A DNA stretch of 64,000 nucleotides from Nocardia sputorum (GTDB lineage Bacteria; Actinomycetota; Actinomycetes; Mycobacteriales; Mycobacteriaceae): assembly GCF_027924405.1 (NCBI RefSeq), contig NZ_AP026978.1, forward strand, positions 5,580,001-5,644,000. Reading direction: 5' to 3'. Below the pieces are notes generated by a model. It did no database searches. It was not told where the DNA came from and saw only the letters and a program-made list of their open reading frames with translations. The translations under genes were made by a program, and so were the position numbers. This document shows positions 34,772 through 42,334 of the stretch, one piece after another. Positions within the stretch are counted from its first letter, which is position 1; every line of letters starts with the position of its first letter.

Positions 34772-34945
34772 TCAGCGCTTGAACGCGTCCCGCAGTTTGT
34801 CCGCGGCGCGCTTGACGTTGCCGAGGGTCTGGTCACGCCGCCCCTCGGCCTCCAGCCGGGAGTTGCCGGTCGCTTTGCCGAGGAATTTCTTCATGCTGCC
34901 CCTGGTCGCTTGCACTTGGTGCGCGAGGCGATCTTCGAACTTCAT
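34772..34945 (-). CDS. CsbD-like stress protein
   Basis: 57-residue protein on the minus strand with the CsbD-like pattern: KKFLGKATGNSRLEAEGRRD followed by QTLGNVKRAADKLRDAFKR. AGGA lies eight bases before the ATG at 34945. CsbD-type proteins are general-stress proteins of unknown mechanism in many bacteria, controlled by SigB-type sigma factors. It is last in a same-strand set with two membrane genes whose upstream region has a SigB/SigF-like promoter. Confidence 0.82.
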   Translation of the reverse strand: MKFEDRLAHQVQATRGSMKKFLGKATGNSRLEAEGRRDQTLGNVKRAADKLRDAFKR

Positions 34946-34954
34946 GAGCAATTC

Positions 34955-35110
34955 CTAGTAATACCAGCGACGGCCACCCACCGGACGGCCCACCGAGCCG
35001 GCCACCAGCAGCACGAGCCCGATGATCAGCACGATGATGCCCGCGGTGGTCAGCAGCGGAATCGAGAGCAGCCAGCCCAGGACCAAGAGGATGAGGCCGA
35101 GAATGATCAT
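34955..35110 (-). CDS. 51-residue two-helix membrane protein
   Basis: Very small hydrophobic protein, MIILGLILLVLGWLL..., with two membrane helices joined by a short turn and a basic aromatic end GGRRWYY. This small membrane family is common in mycobacteria and nocardiae, often beside stress genes. AAGGA lies eight bases before the ATG. It sits nine bases upstream of the CsbD-like gene, so they are co-transcribed. Function unknown. Confidence 0.8.
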   Translation of the reverse strand: MIILGLILLVLGWLLSIPLLTTAGIIVLIIGLVLLVAGSVGRPVGGRRWYY

Positions 35111-35133
35111 TGTCGTATTCCTTTTCTTCTCAA

Positions 35134-35571
35134 CTATTTCGCGGTCACGGGTTTCGAGGTCGGCACCGTCGCGCCGCGATCGGTCCGGGCGGTACCGGAA
35201 CCGGGTGCGCGCAGCCACCGCCGCCAGGCCGGCTCCTGGGGAGCCCGCGCCGCCGGTGCGGAAGTGTCTGCCGCCAGATCACGCCGTACCGCCGCCATCT
35301 CGCGACGGGACTGCGCGAGTTCACGACGCGCGACCATGCCGCGGCGGGTGACCCGCCACGCGCCGGACAGCACGAGGGCTAGTCCGAACATCCCGATCGC
35401 ACCGAGCACGACGCCGTAACCGAACAGCGCTCCGGTGGAACCGTGGAAGTGATAGTCGAATACCGAGAAATCGCTCGTCAGTTGCTGAGCGGGGCCGGTG
35501 TTGCCCACTACGGCGGCAACTCCGATAATCACGGCCGCGATCAAGGCGACGAGCCCGATGATGATGATCAT
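35134..35571 (-). CDS. Small membrane protein of the stress set
   Basis: 145 residues with two membrane helices (IIIIGLVALIAAVIIGVAAVV and ALFGYGVVLGAIGMFGLALVLSG). A charged helix (RRELAQSRREMAAVRRDL) and a Pro/Ala-rich cytoplasmic tail follow. First gene of the minus-strand three-gene set, 23 bases before the two-helix gene. I do not assign a function; expression in general stress is inferred from the promoter. Confidence 0.75.
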   Translation of the reverse strand: MIIIIGLVALIAAVIIGVAAVVGNTGPAQQLTSDFSVFDYHFHGSTGALFGYGVVLGAIGMFGLALVLSGAWRVTRRGMVARRELAQSRREMAAVRRDLAADTSAPAARAPQEPAWRRWLRAPGSGTARTDRGATVPTSKPVTAK

Positions 35572-35610
35572 GGCAATCCCTGTTGCGTCGATTCGTTTGA
35601 CAACTCCGCT

Positions 35611-35635
35611 ATTCCCGGGGTCTTCGCGATCAAAC
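35611..35635 (-). promoter_or_regulatory. SigB/SigF-type promoter of the stress set
   Basis: Read on the minus strand, GTTTGA is followed after 13 bases by GGGAAT. This closely matches the GTTT-N15-GGGTAT form used by the SigF/SigB general-stress sigma factors of actinobacteria. The -10 ends about 40 bases before the first start codon. Confidence 0.6.
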
Positions 35636-35684
35636 GGGACAAAAGGGAAAGTTTGAGTGAGCGGAATCCGTCAATGCGATTCGC

Positions 35685-35879
35685 ATGACGTACACAGTTA
35701 CATTGCACAACGTGACCCGGGAGTCCGCGTCGGCCGTCGAATCGGCGCTGCGCGGCGTGAACGGCATCGACTCCGTCGACATCGACGTACCGTCCGAACG
35801 CGCGATCGTGAACTCGACGACGCTGACCTACGGCGAGGTGCTCGACGCGATCCGGCAGACCGGAGCCGCCGCCTCCTGA
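35685..35879 (+). CDS. HMA-like small protein lacking the CxxC motif
   Basis: 64-residue protein with the fold pattern of a heavy-metal-associated domain: YTVTLHNV strand, SASAVESALRGVNGIDSVDID helix-strand, RAIVNSTTLTYGEVLDAIRQTG. The metal-binding MxCxxC loop is replaced by VTRESA and there is no cysteine at all, so copper binding of the usual kind is not possible. It is divergent from the stress set with about 110 bases between starts. The role is unknown. Confidence 0.75.
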   Translation: MTYTVTLHNVTRESASAVESALRGVNGIDSVDIDVPSERAIVNSTTLTYGEVLDAIRQTGAAAS

Positions 35880-35996
35880 TGGGGCTCGGCGCGACGCGTG
35901 GCCATCCGGCCGCGTGGAGGCCGGAACCCGCACGCAGCCCGCGCCGACGACCTGCACACCAGCGGGGACCGACCGGCAGTGCGAGATGATGACCGG

Positions 35997-36621
35997 GTGA
36001 CGGATGTGTTCGACGCCCGGTTCGCCCGAAATCCGTGGCCCACGCTCGAGCGGCTGCGTACCACGGGGGACGGCATACATCGCGTCCGCACGCCCGACGG
36101 ACCGCCGGCCTGGTTGGTGACGCGATACCACGACGTGCGGGCCGGTCTGCTGGACCGTCGGCTGTCGACCCAGGCCCGGTACGCGAAAGGCGACGACTAC
36201 CGGGCTTCGCGGTGCCGCCACCGCTGGACGCGATGCTCGCGGCCGCTCCGGCCGACCACGCACGCCTGCGCGGTATGGTGACCGCCGAATTGTCCCCGCG
36301 CCGACTGGACGGAACTCGCTCCCGCACTGGTCGATTCACTTCCGCCCGAGCATGCCGACCTCGGCCGACCACGATCCCGAAATCTTCCATCAGCCGGGCG
36401 AACCGGACCTCGGGCGCGATCCCGGCGCGCAGCTCGCGCTCGGCCACGGCACACACGCCTGCCTGGGCAACGCGCTGGTGCGCACCGCCACCGCGGCCGC
36501 CATCGATCACGTCCTCACCCGATGGCCGGATTCCGCGCTCGCGGTGGACGAGCGAGAGATCGTGTGGCGCTCCGGCTTCCGGCATCGGGGACCACTCACG
36601 TTGCCGGTGGAACTGCGATGA
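35997..36621 (+). pseudogene. Decayed cytochrome P450
   Basis: Three out-of-frame pieces of a P450: the N-terminal part from a GTG at 35997 (FARNPWPTLERLRTTGDGIH... to about 36208), a middle piece (DHARLRGMVTAELSPRRLDG, about 36210-36330), and the C-terminal heme loop GHGTHACLGNALV (about 36445-36485) with the end of the protein. Two frameshifts and an internal deletion remove the I helix and ExxR. The usual heme-loop Phe is Leu (ALGHGTHAC). It cannot make an active enzyme. Confidence 0.85.
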
Positions 36622-36680
36622 GATGGGGCGAGCGACGATGATCGCCCCACCTGCTGCCGCTCTCGGGTACCGGACCTTTC

Positions 36681-36709
36681 GTGGTCACCCACCCCTTCGG
36701 GGCGACCAC
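36681..36709. terminator. Hairpin downstream of P450 remnant
   Basis: GTGGTC (36681-36686) pairs with GACCAC (36704-36709) and inside it CCCC pairs with GGGG around a TTC loop. It could end transcription from the P450 remnant or act as a leader structure for the EspR-like gene 77 bases downstream. Confidence 0.45.
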
Positions 36710-36785
36710 ACCGGCATACGCCGGCGGAGCACGGACGAGTATGATCTACGCCACATGTCCTGTCAACCACAGGAGACACGCTGAT

Positions 36786-37220
36786 ATGGGGGAGGACTTA
36801 CACCCGTTCACCCGGGCGCTCAACACCCTGATCAACGGAATGCATCCGCCCGCGCGCAAAGACGTTCGGCCGCAGGAGATCACACATCGAGCGCTGGCCG
36901 AGGACATCCACCGCACCACCGGGACGCGCCTGTCCGCCAACTACCTCTGGAAACTGCGCACCGGCCAGGCGGTGAACCCGTCCTACGAGACGCTGGAGCT
37001 GTTCCGCGGTTACTTCGGGCTCGACAGCCTGGACCCGTTCACCGACCCGCAGCTGGCGGCGGCGCGCGGCAGCGAGCTGGCATTGATCAACGCGCTCAAG
37101 GGGAACGCCGAGCACGACGTGCTGGAGCTCGTGCTGCGGGATGGGCTGCGACAGGGTACGGTCCGCGCCGAGTCGGTGCTGGCGATGCTGGATATCCTGC
37201 GCCGCATCGAGAACGAGTGA
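36786..37220 (+). CDS. EspR-like helix-turn-helix regulator
   Basis: 144 residues. The N-terminal helix-turn-helix has the EspR pattern: HRALAEDIHRTTGTRLSANYLWKLRTGQAVNPSYETLELFRGYFGL. It matches the M. tuberculosis EspR arrangement (SAPYLSQLRSGNRTNPS). A C-terminal helical dimerisation part follows (GLRQGTVRAESVLAMLDILRRIENE). GGGGGAGG surrounds the start region. EspR is a nucleoid-associated regulator of ESX-1 export genes; here the only ESX-related genes in view are 14 kb away at 20.5-23.2 kb, so a link is speculative. Confidence 0.75.
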   Translation: MGEDLHPFTRALNTLINGMHPPARKDVRPQEITHRALAEDIHRTTGTRLSANYLWKLRTGQAVNPSYETLELFRGYFGLDSLDPFTDPQLAAARGSELALINALKGNAEHDVLELVLRDGLRQGTVRAESVLAMLDILRRIENE

Positions 37221-37360
37221 TCGAGATCCGGGACCGTCGCGGCTGCGACCGCCGGGAGCGGGCTCGGGCAGAATCGCGATCCAGTTGGACACCGCGCGGC
37301 TGCTCCCCATGCCGTCGGCCGCTCTGGAGACCACGGGCGATCCTTCGGCTCCGCGCCGAC

Positions 37361-38362
37361 TCAGTACCTACGGCTCGGCACCCGCACGCGCCGGATCGGC
37401 ACCACCGTCCACCAGGTGACGCACCGCCACCACCATTCCAGCGGTCCGTACTCGAACAGCCGCAACCACACGGCGCTGAATACCGCCTGCACCGCGATGA
37501 TTGCGACCGCCAATCCCAGCACTGTCGCGTAGTCGTCGGAGCCCGGCAGGCCCAAACGCGGCGCGGCCGACAGAATCAGGGCGGTGGCGCCGACGTAGTT
37601 GGTCAGCGCCATGCGGCCCAGCGGCCGCAACACCTCCGCCAGCACCTGACCGGGCTCGATGCGCAGCAACAGCAGCAACCCAGTGACGTAGGCCAGCGCG
37701 CCCAGCAGGCCCGCAACGGCCATGGCAGGGGTGGACCACAGCTCCAGATACGGTGTGCGGTATTCCCACCGCCCTGCCGCAATCGCGGCGGGCAGGGCGA
37801 GGGCGAAGACCACACCGATCTGCCAGCCCCGTTCCTCGAGGGTGTCCACGACTCCGGCCCGCACGGTGGCCAGGCCGAGCAGGAAAAGCCCTGGCGCCAA
37901 AGCCAGTCCGCCACCCAGGGCGAGCGCGACGCCGAAGGTGCCGACCAGGCCCGCCAGGAACACCGCCCAGGTGGGCAGCGCCGAGGCGGGCAACAGGATC
38001 ACCAATCCGGCCAGCGCGTACGGCAGCAACGCCTCACCCGGCTGGAACTGCTGGTGCACCAGGCCGATCAGCCCGAGCGCCAGCAAGCGGCGCACCAGCA
38101 CCAGCCGCGGGCGCTCGCTGCGCTGCGCGGCACCGTCCAGCAGCAACGCGAAGCCGATCCCGAACAGAAACGAGAAGATCGGGAAGAACCGTCCCTCGAA
38201 GAGCACCGACAGCACATGGCGGACCGGAAACACCGCACCCGATCCGTCCGTGGCAGGCATGTCGGTGATCCGCCAGATGTCCACCACCAGGATCCCGCAC
38301 AGCGCGAAACCACGGACCGCGTCCAGTTCCTCGATGCGGAGTGGACGCGCGTCGTAGTGCAT
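37361..38362 (-). CDS. DUF418-family membrane protein
   Basis: 333-residue multi-helix membrane protein of the DUF418/YeiB-like family. It begins RIEELDAVRGFALCGILVVDIW, contains the FEGRFFPIFSFLFGIGFALLL segment, and ends with the GPLEWWWRCVTWW motif typical of this family. The function of the family is not established. It is divergent from the OhrR-like gene and shares its palindromic operator region, so it may be under OhrR control. Confidence 0.9.
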   Translation of the reverse strand: MHYDARPLRIEELDAVRGFALCGILVVDIWRITDMPATDGSGAVFPVRHVLSVLFEGRFFPIFSFLFGIGFALLLDGAAQRSERPRLVLVRRLLALGLIGLVHQQFQPGEALLPYALAGLVILLPASALPTWAVFLAGLVGTFGVALALGGGLALAPGLFLLGLATVRAGVVDTLEERGWQIGVVFALALPAAIAAGRWEYRTPYLELWSTPAMAVAGLLGALAYVTGLLLLLRIEPGQVLAEVLRPLGRMALTNYVGATALILSAAPRLGLPGSDDYATVLGLAVAIIAVQAVFSAVWLRLFEYGPLEWWWRCVTWWTVVPIRRVRVPSRRY

Positions 38363-38427
38363 GGATTCACGGTAACCAGCGACCGCCCCGGAGCCGGGAT
38401 CTCGCGGCGAGATGTCGCGCACATTAC

Positions 38428-38454
38428 TTAACGCACTAACTATTAATGCGCTAA
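38428..38454. promoter_or_regulatory. Palindromic operator between DUF418 and OhrR-like genes
   Basis: TTAACGCACTAA (38428-38439) and TTAATGCGCTAA (38443-38454) are inverted half-sites with 10 of 12 bases matching and a three-base centre, in the AT-rich divergent promoter. MarR/OhrR proteins bind such sites. Confidence 0.6.
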
Positions 38455-38479
38455 CTTGGAGCGCGGACAAGGAGGGCCG

Positions 38480-38971
38480 ATGGAGACCGAGATCGACGAT
38501 CCGCTGCGTTTGGACCGGCAGGTGTGCTTCGCGCTGGCCGTGGCCAATCGTGCGGTGCTGAGCGTCTACCGTCCGCTCCTGGAGCCGCTCGGGCTCACCC
38601 ACCCGCAGTATCTGGTGATGCTCGCGCTCTGGGGCGAGGCGCCGATGTCGGTCAAGGCCATCGCCGAGGCGATCCAACTCGACTCCCCCACACTGTCCCC
38701 GCTGCTCAAACGCCTGGAAGCCGCCGGGCTGATCAGCCGCGAGCGCGACAGCCGGGACGAACGCAACCTCGTCGTGAAGCTGACCGAGGCCGGGGCCGCA
38801 CTGCGCGCGCAGGCCGAGCGGATCCCGCCCGCCGTCGTGCAACGCCTGGGCGTGACCCTCGCCGACCTCGAGCAGTTGCGCGACGTCCTCACCAGGGTGA
38901 ACGAGGCGGCCCGCCGTGCGGCGGCCGCCGAGCCCGACGCCCCGACCCCGTCCCGAGGAGCCCGGCCATGA
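38480..38971 (+). CDS. OhrR-like MarR-family peroxide sensor
   Basis: 163-residue MarR regulator with the OhrR signature: a reactive cysteine at residue 16 in DRQVCFALAVANRAV, then VYRPLLEPLGLTHPQYLVMLALW, and the winged helix DSPTLSPLLKRLEAAGLISRERDSRDERNLVV. OhrR senses organic hydroperoxides by oxidation of this cysteine. Tyr30 is kept, but the second usual tyrosine (TYPQY) is His41 here. GGAGGG precedes the ATG. No ohr peroxidase gene is adjacent; the partners are DUF418 and a small membrane gene. Confidence 0.85.
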   Translation: METEIDDPLRLDRQVCFALAVANRAVLSVYRPLLEPLGLTHPQYLVMLALWGEAPMSVKAIAEAIQLDSPTLSPLLKRLEAAGLISRERDSRDERNLVVKLTEAGAALRAQAERIPPAVVQRLGVTLADLEQLRDVLTRVNEAARRAAAAEPDAPTPSRGARP

Positions 38972-39348
38972 CCCGAGAGCGACGGCGGCCCGGTCCCCTC
39001 CAGTGGATCGGCTACGCCTTCGGACGACGCCTGCCCGATTCCATGCTCGAGTGGGTACGCGACGACCTGACCGGCAGGTTCGCCGCCACCCGGCACGTCC
39101 TGCGCGGGATGGTGCCGTTCACGCCGCTGTTCGCGGCGTTCCTGCTGTTCCCCGGCGAGCTGTGGCTGCGCGGCGCGATGATCCTGCTGGCGCTGCTGCT
39201 GGCCCTGTTCTACACGGTCGCGTACATGCCGATGAACCGGGCGCACCGGCTCGCGAAGCACGGGTTGCCCGCGGATCTGGAGAATCCGCGACGAACCGAG
39301 CGCCGAGCGCGGGAACGCGCCAGATACGCCGCCCAGCATCCGCACTGA
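38968..39348 (+). CDS. DUF5313-like membrane protein
   Basis: 126 residues with the pattern of a small actinobacterial membrane family (RPGPLQWIGYAFGRRLPDSMLEWVRDDLTGRF) and two membrane helices (MVPFTPLFAAFLLFPG; GAMILLALLLALFYTVAYM). The tail is basic. Its ATG overlaps the OhrR-like stop (ATGA), so it is in that operon. Function unknown. Confidence 0.82.
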   Translation: MTRERRRPGPLQWIGYAFGRRLPDSMLEWVRDDLTGRFAATRHVLRGMVPFTPLFAAFLLFPGELWLRGAMILLALLLALFYTVAYMPMNRAHRLAKHGLPADLENPRRTERRARERARYAAQHPH

Positions 39349-39569
39349 GTGGCGGCGACCCTGGCGGCGGTGCGCGCCCGATACCGTTCCTTCGCGGTGG
39401 CCGTGCCGCAGGAGATAGACCGGTCCCCGGCGGGAACCCAACTCGCGTCAGCGGCGACAGCTCATCGGAACCGCCGTGGAACGGACGCGAGACAGTAGAG
39501 CGTCCGCGGGTGCCGAAGCTGCTGTTGTGGCCCGGCCACGCACGTGGATCGATCGAAGCGTTCGCGCCC

Positions 39570-40667
39570 TCAGGGACTGGCGGCGAGACCGACGAAGGCC
39601 GCGAACACGGCCAGGTGGACGCCGCCCTGCAGCAACGTCGCCCGTCCCGGAACGATGGTGAGGCCTCCCACCACGACGGTCAGGGCCAGCAGCACCATCT
39701 GGGTCGCCCCGAGGCCGAGTACCAGCGGGCCGTCCAGCCAGATGCTCGCCACCGCGATCGCCGGGATGGTCAGGCCGATGCTCGCCATGGCCGAACCCAG
39801 CGCCAGATTGAGCCCGATCTGCACTTGGTCACGGCGTGCCGCCCGCACCGCGGCGATCGTCTCGGGCAGCAGCACCAGCAGAGCGATCACCACGCCGACC
39901 GCCGACTGCGGCAGCCCCGCCGACTGGACCGCCGACTCGACGGCCGGCGAGACCACCTTCGCCAGCCCCACCACGCAGATCAGGGCGACCAGCAGCAGGG
40001 CGAGGGCGGCCAGCGCGGCGCGCCCGCTGGGCGCCTCGGCGTGCTCGTCGCCGGTGACGACGCCGTCCGCCTCGACCGGCAGGAAGTCGTCCGGGTGACG
40101 CACCGTCTGCACCATCACGAACAACCCGTACAGCGCGAGCGAGGCCACCGCCGCGAAAGCCAGCTGCGCGGGCGAGAACTCCGGACCGGGCTTGCTCGTG
40201 GTGAAGGTCGGCAGCACGAGACTGAGCGTGGCCAGCGTGGCGACGGTGGCCAGCGCCGCGCCGGTGCCTTCCGCGTTGAACACCGCCACGCGCCTGCGTA
40301 GAGCTCCCACCAGCAGGCAGAGCCCGAAGATTCCGTTGCAGGTGATCATCGCGGCGGCGAAGACCGTGTCGCGGGCCAGGGTCGCGGTCTTGTCGCCGCC
40401 CTGGGTCATCAGCGTGAGGATGAGCGCGACCTCGATCACGGTGACCGCGACGGCGAGCACCAGCGAGCCGAACGGCTCGCCGACGCGCTGCGCCACCACC
40501 TCCGCGTGATGGACCGCGGACAGCACCGCCCCCACCAACGCCACCACCACGACCGTCACCGCGACACCGGGCAGACTTCGGCCCCACGTGGCCGCGAGGG
40601 CGGCAACGGCGAGCAGTGGCACGAGCACGGTCCAGCGGGCGAGCAACACACGAAGCATGCCCACCAT
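39570..40667 (-). CDS. Ca2+/H+ antiporter-like cation exchanger (CaCA/ChaA)
   Basis: 365-residue CaCA-superfamily exchanger with two inverted halves. The acidic alpha-repeat motifs are visible as VTVIEVALILTLM (first) and LLVLLPETIAAVRAARRDQVQIGLNLALGSAMASIGLTIP (second). About eleven membrane helices are expected, with an acidic loop (VEADGVVTGDEHAEAPSG) in the middle. It exports Ca2+ or Na+/K+ in exchange for protons. The 220 bases before 39570 contain no gene I can support. Confidence 0.9.
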   Translation of the reverse strand: MVGMLRVLLARWTVLVPLLAVAALAATWGRSLPGVAVTVVVVALVGAVLSAVHHAEVVAQRVGEPFGSLVLAVAVTVIEVALILTLMTQGGDKTATLARDTVFAAAMITCNGIFGLCLLVGALRRRVAVFNAEGTGAALATVATLATLSLVLPTFTTSKPGPEFSPAQLAFAAVASLALYGLFVMVQTVRHPDDFLPVEADGVVTGDEHAEAPSGRAALAALALLLVALICVVGLAKVVSPAVESAVQSAGLPQSAVGVVIALLVLLPETIAAVRAARRDQVQIGLNLALGSAMASIGLTIPAIAVASIWLDGPLVLGLGATQMVLLALTVVVGGLTIVPGRATLLQGGVHLAVFAAFVGLAASP

Positions 40668-40729
40668 GCTCCCAGCAAATTGCCCGCATCCCGGTCAGGC
40701 GACCAACGTCCCCCGCACCGAGCCGGGGC

Positions 40730-41125
40730 TCAGTCCTCCAGATCGATGCGCAAAGTAAGCAAGTCGGTACCGACGAGCCGGACAGCCGCGCTGTTCGCAC
40801 GCGGCAGCGCCGACAGACGGGCACGCGCGTCATCCTCGGGCAGCAGATGCGCGGTGCCCGCATGCCATCGTCCGTGCAGTCGCAGCCGGACCCGGTTGTC
40901 GGCCTTGATGTTCCGGACATACTGGGAACGCTCGCCGAACTCGGAGACCAGCCAGAATTCCTGCCCGACCCGCCGTCCGCCGATCGGGGTGATCCGGGGC
41001 TGCCCGCTGACCCGGCCGGTGGTCTCCAGGAGGGTCTGCCCGGGAAGCGTGCTGAGGATCGGATTGCCTACCCGGCGCTGGAACGCCGTCACCACCCGAT
41101 GCTGGATGTCGCGCAAGTTCGGCAT
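40730..41125 (-). CDS. Deazaflavin-dependent nitroreductase family protein
   Basis: 131-residue split-barrel protein related to the Ddn family, a second member after the one at 23.5 kb. The segments LLETTGRVSGQPRITPIGGRRVGQEFWLVSEFGERSQYVRNIKADNRVRLRL fit F420-binding members. The ATG at 41125 is the natural start; the very long upstream extension of the frame runs antisense to phoU and mmuM and is not coding. Confidence 0.9.
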   Translation of the reverse strand: MPNLRDIQHRVVTAFQRRVGNPILSTLPGQTLLETTGRVSGQPRITPIGGRRVGQEFWLVSEFGERSQYVRNIKADNRVRLRLHGRWHAGTAHLLPEDDARARLSALPRANSAAVRLVGTDLLTLRIDLED

Positions 41126-41650
41126 GCCGCGACGGTAACACCGGTCACAGCCGTCGGCAGGCTTCGCCGCGACCCCGATTCGGGCGCTGAACAGGGCAGG
41201 GGCCAGGGGTGAATGCGGCGGCGCACCGGCAGGTACCGCGGCGCAAACAGTCATCCAGCGCAACGCGCAGGACCGACCCTTCGCCCCGCCGCACCGAACC
41301 ATCGAGGGCACGCCGTGAGCAATCGAGCGAGTTGCCCCGTATCCCAACCTGTTCTGTGATGCGCAACACAAAATCCTCGATATAGCAATATCTCTCCGCC
41401 ACTCCGTACACCCGCGCGGCGCCCGAGCACGGTTCACCCGCACACCGCGACCGCCGTCACCGCCGGTACACGACCGCGCTTGCGGAGCACGAAAAAACGT
41501 CAGCACCTGCGTCTTCCACTCGACCACCACACGCGGCGAGCGCGTTCTTCTGCGCGGCGGGCACCGGCCGGCCTGCCGAGGCGATGTCGTTACCGATGAA
41601 CATCCGGCGAGGAATCGACCACGCCCCTGTCGATGGGTGAGAATTTGGCG
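41126..41650. other. Intergenic region with an AT-rich inverted repeat
   Basis: A 525-base stretch without a credible gene separates the divergent nitroreductase and phoU genes. It contains a local AT-rich patch (about 41365-41395) with the inverted repeat GATAT-AGCA-ATATC (41379-41392), which may be part of a promoter or operator. I see no tRNA or clear riboswitch. A frame at 41145-41411 on the minus strand has poor composition and no start support. Confidence 0.4.
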
Positions 41651-42313
41651 GTGCGCACCCAGTTCACTGCCGAGCTCATCGCGTTGACGAATGATCTGAC
41701 GCTGATGTGCACGCTCGCCCACGACGCCGTCGAACGTGTCACCGACGCGCTCGTCGCCGCCGACCTCACCGCGACCTACGAAGTCTTCGCGCTCGACGAA
41801 CAGCTGCAGAAGATGTACGGCGCGTGCGAGGCGCGCACCGTGGTGCTGCTGGCATTGCAGGCGCCGGTGGCCCGCGACCTGCGGCACGTGGTGACCGCGA
41901 TCCAGATCGCCGGGGAACTGTCGCGCATCGGCTGGCTGGTCAGCCGGATCGCCGACAAGGTGTACCAGAGTCATCCCGGGCACGCTGCGGAGCCGCCGCT
42001 CCTGGACATCCTCGCCGCGATGGGTGAGCTGGCTGCCGAGCGCACGGCGTTGGCAGCGCGCGCGGTCGCGGGTCACCAACCGCTGCCCGAGGAGCAGACA
42101 CCCGCCGGGCGCCCGATGGAAACGCTGCACCAGCAGTTGCATTCCGCGCTGCGCGACTCCGCGTCCCGGCCTTCCACCGAGGTGGCGATCGACATCGCCC
42201 TGCTGGGGCACCATTTGGAGCGCTGTGTCGACCACACCGCACGCATCGAACGGCTCATCCGGTTCCTCGACACCGGGGTCCCCCCGACCGCCCAGCCCAC
42301 CGACGACGAGTAA
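41651..42313 (+). CDS. phoU: PhoU-like phosphate signalling protein
   Basis: 220-residue PhoU protein, two copies of the three-helix PhoU repeat. It starts VRTQFTAELIALTNDLTLMC and has LDEQLQKMYGACEARTVVLLALQAPVARDLRHVVTAIQIAGELSRIGWLVSRIADKVY in the first half. LLGHHLERCVDHTARIERLIRF in the second half keeps the metal-binding helix form. PhoU links the Pst phosphate importer to the PhoR/SenX3 kinase and shuts down the response when phosphate is plentiful. The GTG at 41651 gives the usual N terminus; an in-frame ATG at 41633 has no Shine-Dalgarno. Confidence 0.92.
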   Translation: MRTQFTAELIALTNDLTLMCTLAHDAVERVTDALVAADLTATYEVFALDEQLQKMYGACEARTVVLLALQAPVARDLRHVVTAIQIAGELSRIGWLVSRIADKVYQSHPGHAAEPPLLDILAAMGELAAERTALAARAVAGHQPLPEEQTPAGRPMETLHQQLHSALRDSASRPSTEVAIDIALLGHHLERCVDHTARIERLIRFLDTGVPPTAQPTDDE

Positions 42314-42334
42314 GTCGCGTCCTACAGTGGAATC

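Noticed and set aside
41145..41411. 88-codon minus-strand frame in the nitroreductase/phoU gap
   Set aside because: Cys/Arg-rich, no Shine-Dalgarno, no coding-like codon bias.
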